The translations under genes and the position numbers were made by a program. A stretch of DNA of 21,308 bases from IMG/VR virus record IMGVR_UViG_3300006924_000253, positions 1 through 21,308 of that record. One strand, 5' to 3'. Position 1 is the stretch's first letter; every line of letters begins with the position of its first letter. Source of the DNA: a virus. The notes under the pieces are model-generated. The model saw only the letters and a program-made list of their open reading frames with translations. It made no database searches and had not been told where the DNA came from. This document shows, one piece after another, positions 15,330-20,506 of the stretch.

Positions 15330-15935
15330 CTACATTTTTACTGCTTGCACGTGATACCGTGACACCAGGTCACCAGTATCTAAATCCCTGTTGGCTTTGT
15401 TACCAGCTACGTACTCGCACCACGTATCCCACCAGTACTCACTACCCCTCTCTTGACAGAACGTCACGTAGTGTACGATCTTCCTTCGCTTAGTCTCTGG
15501 CTTTAATCCTTTAGGCAAGCTCACGAAAGCTGGCCCCTTTCCTAGTCTCTTAAGGTTGTGACTATCGAGACACGCTACGTTGAACCCTAGCATCTGTGCC
15601 ACGAATGATGCTTTCACTAAGCCTAAGTTGGGTACCTTTAGTAGGATCTCTATCGCATCGCATATCGCTGTGATGTCATCCGCTGGACACTCTCTCAAAG
15701 CGACTAGCTTACTCCACATTCTTTCCCTATGCTTCAAAGCGTAACGCCAACCGCTTCGCTTATTTCCCCACAGGAATCTAGATGATTCCCCTTGCTCCGC
15801 AATGTCCTTGCGTTGCAATTTGATTGTACTCAATCCAGCTTGAATTGAACACAATGTGAATTCGATCACGTCAACTAGTCCCGCTGGACTAGCTAGGGCG
15901 TGATGCTCTATTTCCTTACAATCTCGTTGATACAT
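15330..15935 (-). CDS. Helix-hairpin-helix protein, possible DNA glycosylase-like fold
   Basis: A 201-aa protein. Residues 98-133 read LLKVPNLGLVKASFVAQMLG, then FNVACLDSHNLKRLG. This matches the helix-hairpin-helix plus loop of HhH-GPD DNA glycosylases, where the Asp of the (V/L)D(S/T)H motif is catalytic (D124 here). The iron-sulfur Cys cluster of EndoIII/MutY is not present. The rest is helical, Arg/Lys-rich and ends with SEYWWDTWCEYVAGNKANRD. The ATG has AGGGAGAG 9 nt upstream. It could remove damaged or modified bases, or simply bind DNA structure. I am fairly sure of the HhH motif, less so of enzymatic activity. Confidence 0.7.
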   Translation of the reverse strand: MYQRDCKEIEHHALASPAGLVDVIEFTLCSIQAGLSTIKLQRKDIAEQGESSRFLWGNKRSGWRYALKHRERMWSKLVALRECPADDITAICDAIEILLKVPNLGLVKASFVAQMLGFNVACLDSHNLKRLGKGPAFVSLPKGLKPETKRRKIVHYVTFCQERGSEYWWDTWCEYVAGNKANRDLDTGDLVSRYHVQAVKM

Positions 15936-15936
15936 T

Positions 15937-16134
15937 TTATTTATCTCTCCCTAGCAATGCTAAGCTGATCTTGTCCTCCATGTCTTGGAAGCTGTCAATT
16001 GTTTTTTGAAGCTCCCCAATTTTCTCTCTAATCATAGAGAATTCCGCAGTTACGAAATCGTGCAATCGTGCCTCGATATCGGACGTCATGTCGTGAAGCG
16101 TAAGGATTTTACGCTTGTTTTTGTCGATTTCCAT
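15937..16134 (-). CDS. Small coiled-coil protein
   Basis: A 65-aa protein, almost wholly helical with heptad-like hydrophobics (DIEARLHDFVTAEFSMIREK; IGELQKTIDSFQDMEDKISL). It probably forms a dimeric coiled coil. It starts 4 nt after the previous stop and ends 1 nt before the HhH gene. Function unknown. Confidence 0.78.
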   Translation of the reverse strand: MEIDKNKRKILTLHDMTSDIEARLHDFVTAEFSMIREKIGELQKTIDSFQDMEDKISLALLGRDK

Positions 16135-16138
16135 TTTT

Positions 16139-16348
16139 CTAAAAGTCTACAAGTTCATCCAAGTAATCGGGCTCTAATCCGAAGTGATCATAGCAAATGT
16201 CATAGGCTAGGTGAAGATTTTCTAGACCTCCGCTATTGAGTATTTCCTCAAGCTCCGCTTTCGCTTCACTCTTTAAGGCTTCCGCCTCGCTTCTACTTAT
16301 ACCGTCACGCTTCATTAGCGTTTCTACGATTGGCTTTCTTTGCCACAT
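16139..16348 (-). CDS. First gene of the leftward operon, small conserved-type phage protein
   Basis: A 69-aa protein with KRDGISRSEAEALKSEAKAE, then DICYDHFGLEPDYLDELVDF. I recall the pattern RDGIS..EAE...EA..EL...GLEPDYLDEL from small proteins in many unrelated phages; no function is known. AAAGGAAAA lies upstream of the ATG. It is the promoter-proximal gene of the leftward arm, about 80 nt from the predicted start site at 16431, so it would be among the first proteins made from that promoter. Confidence 0.82.
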   Translation of the reverse strand: MWQRKPIVETLMKRDGISRSEAEALKSEAKAELEEILNSGGLENLHLAYDICYDHFGLEPDYLDELVDF

Positions 16349-16365
16349 TTGTTTTCCTTTCGTTA

Positions 16366-16387
16366 ATGCTTAACTAATTTTAAGCAT
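16366..16387. repeat. Perfect hairpin ATGCTTAA/TTAAGCAT
   Basis: An 8-bp perfect stem (16366-16373 with 16380-16387) closes a 6-nt loop, just upstream of the ribosome site of the first leftward gene. It would lie in the 5' leader of leftward transcripts. The word TTAATGCT recurs at 16432-16439. Confidence 0.7.
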
Positions 16388-16391
16388 ACAG

Positions 16392-16431
16392 GAGCAACCT
16401 AAGCAAAGCGTGATGCCTTGCTCGGTTGCTC
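16392..16431 (-). promoter_or_regulatory. Stem-loop at predicted 5' end of the leftward mRNA
   Basis: GAGCAACC (16392-16399) pairs with GGTTGCTC (16424-16431), and inside it AGCAA (16401-16405) pairs with TTGCT (16418-16422). On the minus strand the outer stem begins at 16431, the base where transcription from the TTTACA-N17-TAGCAT element should start. It is a likely mRNA-stabilising or regulatory 5' hairpin. Confidence 0.65.
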
Positions 16432-16434
16432 TTA

Positions 16435-16463
16435 ATGCTAAAAAGTAAACACTTAAGTGTAAA
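16435..16463 (-). promoter_or_regulatory. Candidate leftward promoter with overlapping palindrome
   Basis: On the minus strand TTTACA (16463-16458), a 17-nt spacer, then TAGCAT (16440-16435): five and four matches to sigma70 consensus. The perfect palindrome ACACTTAAGTGT (16449-16460) covers the inner half of the -35 and the start of the spacer, the usual place for a repressor operator. The repressor is not identified. Confidence 0.5.
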
Positions 16464-16502
16464 CAGCTCGCAACCTATCCGCTTTAAAGCTCGGACTCAG
16501 TA

Positions 16503-16565
16503 TTGAGAATGAGCGCCAGTTCAAATCCTGTGTAAGTTCATCACCTACTTTGAACCGAATCTCAA
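16503..16565. repeat. Nested inverted repeat (three levels)
   Basis: TTGAGA/TCTCAA (16503-16508, 16560-16565) encloses GTTCAAA/TTTGAAC (16519-16525, 16549-16555), which encloses GTG/CAC. In RNA of either strand this makes a long interrupted stem. The GTTCAAATCC inside resembles a tRNA T-loop, but its flanks do not pair as a T-arm. Confidence 0.65.
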
Positions 16566-16610
16566 CAATCCCTTGCAAATTCAGCTTGTAAGACTTATTG
16601 CAATAAAACC

Positions 16611-16650
16611 ACGGTTCGACCTTATAACTTCATAAGGCTAGTGGAACCGT
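16611..16650. repeat. Nested hairpin ACGGTTC-CCTTAT/ATAAGG-GAACCGT
   Basis: ACGGTTC (16611-16617) pairs with GAACCGT (16644-16650); inside, CCTTAT (16620-16625) pairs with ATAAGG (16632-16637) around a 6-nt loop. All 13 pairs are perfect. It forms part of the structured block and lies outside any gene. Confidence 0.7.
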
Positions 16651-16703
16651 TTCGGAATATATCTTTCCCGCGTTTCGAAGATTTCCCGTCAATCTACAAG
16701 CTC

Positions 16704-16806
16704 CGCTTTCGCGGCATCTTAACGCTATTTTGAAGGCTAAGACCCGCCCTAAGTTTAAGAGCCCGCCCTTGCGATTCGCTCTAAGTGACACTCCCCTTTG
16801 CAAGGG
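16704..16806. repeat. Short hairpins and CCCGCCCT direct repeats
   Basis: CCGC-TTTC-GCGG lies near 16705-16716 (a GAAA tetraloop on the minus strand), CCCGCCCT occurs twice (near 16743 and 16772), and CCCTT-TGC-AAGGG spans 16794-16806. This part is clearly more GC-rich than the AT-rich promoter part to its right. Confidence 0.6.
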
Positions 16807-16852
16807 CATATCCGCTTAAGACAAAACCACTAAGAGATACCAGAAAACCAGA

Positions 16853-16868
16853 GTCAAGCGATTTTTTC
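16853..16868 (+). repeat. Left arm of a 16-bp perfect inverted repeat
   Basis: GTCAAGCGATTTTTTC is the exact reverse complement of 17150-17165. A shorter copy, GTCAAGCGA, occurs at 16939-16947. Read on the minus strand, this arm supplies a TTGACT -35-like box. Confidence 0.85.
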
Positions 16869-16899
16869 GAAAAAGTGAAAAAAAGTTTTTATGCACCAT

Positions 16900-16927
16900 T
16901 TGACAAAATTTCGGCATATGGTATACT
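16900..16927 (+). promoter_or_regulatory. Strong rightward promoter P1
   Basis: TTGACA (16900-16905), a 16-nt spacer, then TATACT (16922-16927): perfect -35 and a one-mismatch -10. The start would be near 16934. The minus strand carries its own TTGACA at 16943-16938 with only a weak -10 (CATATG), so an overlapping divergent promoter is possible but not well supported. Confidence 0.7.
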
Positions 16928-17149
16928 TGAAAAACAATGTCAAGCGAAAAAGTGAAAAATCGTTTTCAAGACTTTTAGATACCAGCATACCAGTAGGGTA
17001 TACAAAATAGATTTAAAGGGCATATAAGAGGCTGAAAAGGACATTCAAAGGGTACCATTAAAAGAGGGTAGAAATATATTCGCAAAGGCAGAAATAAAGA
17101 TTGACTCGATAAGAGAATCTGATATTTGAAAGACCGACGAAAAAAAGTT

Positions 17150-17165
17150 GAAAAAATCGCTTGAC
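17150..17165 (-). repeat. Right arm of the 16-bp inverted repeat
   Basis: GAAAAAATCGCTTGAC, exact inverse of 16853-16868; its last five bases are the first five of the -35 box of promoter P2. Confidence 0.85.
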
Positions 17166-17189
17166 AAGTCTCAAACGGTATGCTATAAT
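17161..17189 (+). promoter_or_regulatory. Perfect-consensus promoter P2 for the terminase arm
   Basis: TTGACA (17161-17166), exactly 17 nt, then TATAAT (17184-17189), with TG one base before the -10 (extended -10). Every element matches the bacterial sigma70 consensus. The predicted start is at or near the G-tract G6-A-G5 (17196-17207), about 135 nt upstream of the small terminase candidate. Confidence 0.88.
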
Positions 17190-17248
17190 CCGACTGGGGG
17201 GAGGGGGTTATAACAGCGATTCGCGTCGCACGTGTATTATCATAAACT

Positions 17249-17282
17249 ACCCCTTTAAAAATTATGCAACTCAAGGGGTTTT
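17249..17282 (+). terminator. Attenuator-like hairpin in the terminase leader
   Basis: ACCCCTT (17249-17255) pairs with AAGGGGT (17273-17279), a 7-bp stem with a 17-nt loop, and the transcript continues with four U's counted from 17279. The upstream GGGGT (17204-17208) can pair with the same ACCCC. The two folds exclude each other, the layout of an attenuator. Stem and U-run are short, so termination would be partial at best. Confidence 0.4.
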
Positions 17283-17331
17283 ACTGTACATATTGCTTGA
17301 CATAATTATAATAATATGCAATAAGAATAAT

Positions 17332-17883
17332 GTGCAGCAAGAATTAATCAAGGAAAAGCTTTTATCTGACATAGATGAAAAGATCAAAGAGTTCGTTAAG
17401 AGTTCTGAGCTTGATGGTGTAAAGGCATTAGAAAGATATGATCCTGAGAAGGCTGCTAAGATATTGTTCCTTAGTGCTAGTGGTAAGACTCAGACTCAGT
17501 TAGTACGTAAGTACGGGTTTAAGAGGAATACTATTGTTAGGGTACTAGCTACTTACGCTGATCACTTAGGTAAGTGGAGAGAGCTAGGTGGTCAACTAGC
17601 GTCTTATTCTTATTTGCATATTAGTTCCTTAGAGGAAGATATGGTTCAGAAGGTACGTGAGGACATGGAGTCAGGTGAGATTAAGCCTACCTTTAAAGAC
17701 ATCAAGGATATTAGTATAGCTAAGGCTAACTCAGCTAGGGAGGCTTTATTGGCTAGGGGTGAAGCTACGAGTATTAACAGGGAGGAAAAGGTTTACACTG
17801 ATGAGGACTACAGGGAGCTTATGGAAAAGGCTAAGAATAAAATGAAAGAAGCACAGGTAATAGATTTAGACGATGAACGGTAA
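17332..17883 (+). CDS. Candidate small terminase subunit (HTH protein)
   Basis: A 183-aa protein if started at the GTG 17332. The open frame extends upstream to a TTG that is the -35 box of P2, so that longer form cannot be right. Residues about 43-73 form a helix-turn-helix (KILFLSASGKTQTQLVRKYG, then FKRNTIVRVLATY). The C-terminal half is charged and helical and ends in an acidic tail (DLDDER). Small terminases have an N-terminal HTH that recognises the packaging site and lie just upstream of the large subunit, as here with two tiny genes between. A transcription regulator is the alternative. The GTG has only a weak upstream purine stretch. The stop overlaps the next start by 11 nt. Confidence 0.62.
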   Translation: MQQELIKEKLLSDIDEKIKEFVKSSELDGVKALERYDPEKAAKILFLSASGKTQTQLVRKYGFKRNTIVRVLATYADHLGKWRELGGQLASYSYLHISSLEEDMVQKVREDMESGEIKPTFKDIKDISIAKANSAREALLARGEATSINREEKVYTDEDYRELMEKAKNKMKEAQVIDLDDER

Positions 17884-18079
17884 AGGCGACAGAAATAGGG
17901 TGTCTAACTGGGACAAGTTCTACGAAGGATACAATACAATATTCCGTCCTAAGGAACCTTTTTATACGGACATCAAGGAGTACGAAAGTAGATTCAGAAA
18001 CGTAAACACAGATTCTAGCATTGAAAGTAAGCCCTTTAAAGGTGATCCTATTAAGCACGACATAACAAGAATTATTTAA
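17873..18079 (+). CDS. Small phage protein between the terminase genes
   Basis: A 68-aa protein, MNGKGDRNRVSNWDKFYEGY then NTIFRPKEPF. The start pattern M-x-G-K-G-D-x-x-R with a following Y/F..NYD.IF-like stretch recalls a short basic protein often found beside packaging genes in aquatic phages; its function is unknown to me. It overlaps the preceding gene by 11 nt and the next by 1 nt (TAATG), so translation is coupled. Confidence 0.78.
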   Translation: MNGKGDRNRVSNWDKFYEGYNTIFRPKEPFYTDIKEYESRFRNVNTDSSIESKPFKGDPIKHDITRII

Positions 18080-18297
18080 TGAACAATAACCCTGATTTAG
18101 TTCATAAGTGCTTAGACACTATTACTCCAGGATGGCAAGCTGTTTTAGTTGCTACTGTTACAGAGGATGGCTTCGAGTACGATGTCTTCAACAAAATGGA
18201 TGAAGAGCACTTCCAAGAAAACCTAGCTATCTTATTAGCCTTAGTTGCTAAGAAGTCCATGCAGGAGCTAGAGCAAATAGACTGGACAAATAATTAA
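18079..18297 (+). CDS. Small hypothetical protein upstream of the large terminase
   Basis: A 72-aa acidic protein (MNNNPDLVHKCLDTITPGWQ, then a hydrophobic stretch AVLVATVTEDGF and helix LAILLALVAKKSMQELEQI). It starts by a TAATG overlap. Its TAA (18295-18297) lies over the start of the large terminase coding frame, in the short sequence ATAATTAA. Function unknown; it could be a packaging accessory. Confidence 0.78.
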   Translation: MNNNPDLVHKCLDTITPGWQAVLVATVTEDGFEYDVFNKMDEEHFQENLAILLALVAKKSMQELEQIDWTNN

Positions 18298-19939
18298 GTT
18301 TACTGAACATCCCCTTCTGACTCCTCCTACAGCAGAGGAAATTGTCTGGCTGTACGAGAACGACCTTAATCTTCTTAAAGAGCTGCACAAGGCTCATGAG
18401 AGCAGGATTAAGGCATCTGAGGACGATCCTATCCGTCATGGGTTTAATCTACCTGGATGGGAGCGAATAAAGGATGGGTTGCAGGATTACAATGAGTGCT
18501 TGGTTCTTGGTGGTAACAGATCAGGAAAGACTACAGGATTTGCTAAGATCGTAATGGAAGCAGTGACTGAAAGCAATGATGGTCACTTAGTATGCTTTTC
18601 CCAGAACGAAGATACTTCCATTAAGGTGCAGCAAGCAGCTATATGGGAGATGATGCCTAAGGAGTTCAAGAAGAAGACTAAGAGCATCGAGGGGTACATT
18701 AATTACAGTATGCAGAACGGGTTCACTGCTAAGAGCTTTATCTTTCCTGATACCCGTACCCGTGTAGACTTCAAGACGTACACGCAGTACAGCAACAACC
18801 AGACTATCTTAGAGGGCTTTGAGTTCGGTTTTCCTGATGCTAAGGGCTTGAACATAGGTGCGTGGTTAGATGAGTACCTAGGCGATGCTTCATTAGTAAA
18901 TACCCTTAGGTTCCGACTGGCTACTAGGGACGCCAAGATGGGTATAGGCTTCACTCCTATTGATGGTTATACTCCCTTTGTGGCAGAGTACTTAAAGGAC
19001 GTAGAGACGCTACAGACACGTCATGGTGCATTGATAGATAAGGAAGTGCCTATTAAGCAGTACAGCCCATCTAGAGACGCATCAGTGGTGTACTTGCACT
19101 CAGATGAGAATCCCTTTGGTGGTTATGAGCGTATAGCTAAAGACCTTAGAGGCAGACCAGAAGAAGAGATACTAGTTCGTGCTTACGGGATACCCGTTAA
19201 GAGCATGACTTCTTTGTTGCCCTTGTTTAACACTGAGGTGAACGTATTGAGTGACGAGCCAAATAAGTACGGCATGACCTTTCCTGACATATCTGATCAG
19301 CACAGGTACACTTGTTATCAGGTAGTTGACCCAGCAGGAGCCAGGAATTATGTAGCGATATGGGCAGGAGTAAACGAAAAGGGAGATGTGTACATTCGGA
19401 AGGAGTGGCCTGATAGGGACTACTACGGAGAGTGGGCTGTATTCGGTGATCCTAAGTGGCGTTATGGGCCAGCATCAAAGAAGATAGGTTACAACGTACA
19501 GGGATACGTTGATCTGTTTGAGGAAATAGAGGATGACATTGAGATAGAGGTATTTGAGCGTATAGGTGACAGTAGGTACTTCGCTAAGGAGAACTCCGAC
19601 AATGATGACCTGTTTACTGAGTTCGATGATTGCGGAATGACTTTTATTCCGTCCGATGGGAGAATGGAAGAGATAGGCATTAGTGCTATAGATGAGTGGT
19701 TCAGCTACAACCCTAACGTGCCAATAGATTCTGCTAACAGACCACGGTGCTACATACATGAGGACTGCGGTAACCTTATAGACTCTTTAATTAACTACAA
19801 CGCTTCAGGCAAGGCTGATGAGCCGTTAAAGGACTTCTTCGACATTATTCGTTATTTGCGAATGGCGAATGGAGGCGATGGCCCTGACCACGTTCTTTCC
19901 AGAAACATGATGACAACCCGCATAGGATCAGGATATTAG
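18293..19939 (+). CDS. terL: Terminase large subunit
   Basis: The frame has Walker A GGNRSGKTT, Walker B IGAWLDE about 115 residues on, and an RNase H-like nuclease half with VVDPAGARN, FGDPKWRYG and a late DEPLKDFFDIIRYLR. TerL powers DNA packaging with ATP and cuts the genome at the portal. The first standard start codon is a TTG at 18479, only 10 residues before Walker A. The frame is open from 18281, and the upstream 62 codons look coding (EEIVWLYENDLNLLKELHKA; HGFNLPGWERIKDGLQDYNE), as needed for a normal TerL adenine-binding N-terminus. No ATG, GTG or TTG exists there. I place the start at ATT 18293, overlapping the previous TAA, giving 548 aa; ATA 18290, CTG 18317 or frameshifting from the previous gene are alternatives. 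Identity is very sure, start is not. Confidence 0.93.
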   Translation: MKFTEHPLLTPPTAEEIVWLYENDLNLLKELHKAHESRIKASEDDPIRHGFNLPGWERIKDGLQDYNECLVLGGNRSGKTTGFAKIVMEAVTESNDGHLVCFSQNEDTSIKVQQAAIWEMMPKEFKKKTKSIEGYINYSMQNGFTAKSFIFPDTRTRVDFKTYTQYSNNQTILEGFEFGFPDAKGLNIGAWLDEYLGDASLVNTLRFRLATRDAKMGIGFTPIDGYTPFVAEYLKDVETLQTRHGALIDKEVPIKQYSPSRDASVVYLHSDENPFGGYERIAKDLRGRPEEEILVRAYGIPVKSMTSLLPLFNTEVNVLSDEPNKYGMTFPDISDQHRYTCYQVVDPAGARNYVAIWAGVNEKGDVYIRKEWPDRDYYGEWAVFGDPKWRYGPASKKIGYNVQGYVDLFEEIEDDIEIEVFERIGDSRYFAKENSDNDDLFTEFDDCGMTFIPSDGRMEEIGISAIDEWFSYNPNVPIDSANRPRCYIHEDCGNLIDSLINYNASGKADEPLKDFFDIIRYLRMANGGDGPDHVLSRNMMTTRIGSGY

Positions 19940-19941
19940 AT

Positions 19942-20313
19942 ATGGCTAAAGTAAAACTAACTAAAATTGCAGATAGGTTCGAATCAAGCTTTGATTCATT
20001 TCTTAACCTAGCTAAACGAAAGCTGTCCGCTGAAATGCTTACAGGCAAAGGCAGGAACACTTGGGTAAATGAAGAAGGTCAGAAGATTTTAGTTGACTGT
20101 ATGTACATCGAAGAGATCGTTCCTAAGCACTTTAAGGGCAGAGTACTGGCAGAAGCCCCTAACCCTAGCTATGTGTTTGCCTACATAGACGAGATCAAAA
20201 TGAAAGTACCTGTGGTTATCCCTAGAAGATACAAGGGCAAGATGAAGGGAAAGACAATAACCATTGAAATGATAGAAGATGTTAGAGGACGAAGTTACAG
20301 ATACGTTGCATAA
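19942..20313 (+). CDS. Basic hypothetical protein after terL
   Basis: A 123-aa basic protein (MAKVKLTKIADRFESSFDSF; VVIPRRYKGKMKGKTITIEM). The centre and C-terminal half look beta-rich. AGGATATTAG precedes the ATG, which lies 2 nt after the terL stop. The position between terL and portal suggests a packaging or head accessory role, but there is no recognisable domain. Confidence 0.78.
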   Translation: MAKVKLTKIADRFESSFDSFLNLAKRKLSAEMLTGKGRNTWVNEEGQKILVDCMYIEEIVPKHFKGRVLAEAPNPSYVFAYIDEIKMKVPVVIPRRYKGKMKGKTITIEMIEDVRGRSYRYVA

Positions 20314-20506
20314 CCTAGTTGTAGATAAAGCATTTATAGATGAGCAGGTCGATAGACTGCTTGCTTGGGAAATATTTGTTAGGACTATTAAGGGCGAAGA
20401 TCAACAAGATATACCCCCATCAGAATTGTGTGATAGAATAGGTGTTCATAAGTGGTACGTAAACCACCTTCTAGAAGATATTAAAGGCAGATTTTATGCA
20501 GAGTGA
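20279..20506 (+). CDS. Small HTH-like protein before the portal
   Basis: A 75-aa acidic protein. Residues 46-68 (PPSELCDRIGVHKWYVNHLL) read as a helix-turn-helix. The ATG overlaps the previous gene by 35 nt; a TTG at 20306 is an alternative start with less overlap. The stop overlaps the portal start by 11 nt. It could be a DNA-binding packaging accessory or even the true small terminase; the sequence does not decide. Confidence 0.7.
   Translation: MLEDEVTDTLHNLVVDKAFIDEQVDRLLAWEIFVRTIKGEDQQDIPPSELCDRIGVHKWYVNHLLEDIKGRFYAE

Larger units (their letters stand above)
16349..17331. other. Gene-free divergent control region
   Basis: About 980 nt with no convincing gene on either strand. From left to right it holds hairpins (16366-16387, 16392-16431), a 12-bp palindrome (16449-16460), a run of nested inverted repeats up to 16806, then an AT-rich part (16850-17160) with three GTCAAGCG/CGCTTGAC elements and two strong rightward promoters, and finally the terminase leader with a G-tract and an attenuator-like hairpin. 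It separates the two divergent arms. It could also contain the replication origin, which I cannot prove. Confidence 0.8.

Noticed and set aside
16511-16535. tRNA-like T-loop GTTCAAATCC
   Set aside because: Flanking bases do not form a T-stem and no acceptor or anticodon arms pair on either strand; the bases are part of a longer inverted repeat.
16656-16672. Resemblance of minus-strand AAGATATATTCC to the group I intron S element
   Set aside because: No matching R element or P7 stem was found and no split gene flanks the region.
16630-16809. 59-codon minus-strand frame (MPLQRGVSLRANRKGG...)
   Set aside because: It crosses several stems of the structured block, is rich in Arg/Gly/Leu with codons unlike the neighbours, and has only a weak ribosome site.
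16915-16943. Minus-strand promoter opposite P1 (TTGACA with CATATG)
   Set aside because: The -35 is perfect but the -10 matches consensus at only three positions, so I kept it as a remark and not a feature.
17297-17325. A third rightward promoter (TTGACA at 17297)
   Set aside because: No acceptable -10 at 16-18 nt spacing; the best is AATAAG.
17161-17331. Upstream extension of the small terminase candidate to a TTG at 17161
   Set aside because: The TTG is the -35 box of a perfect promoter, the peptide is unlike the rest (IIIIIC run), and the transcript should start near 17196.
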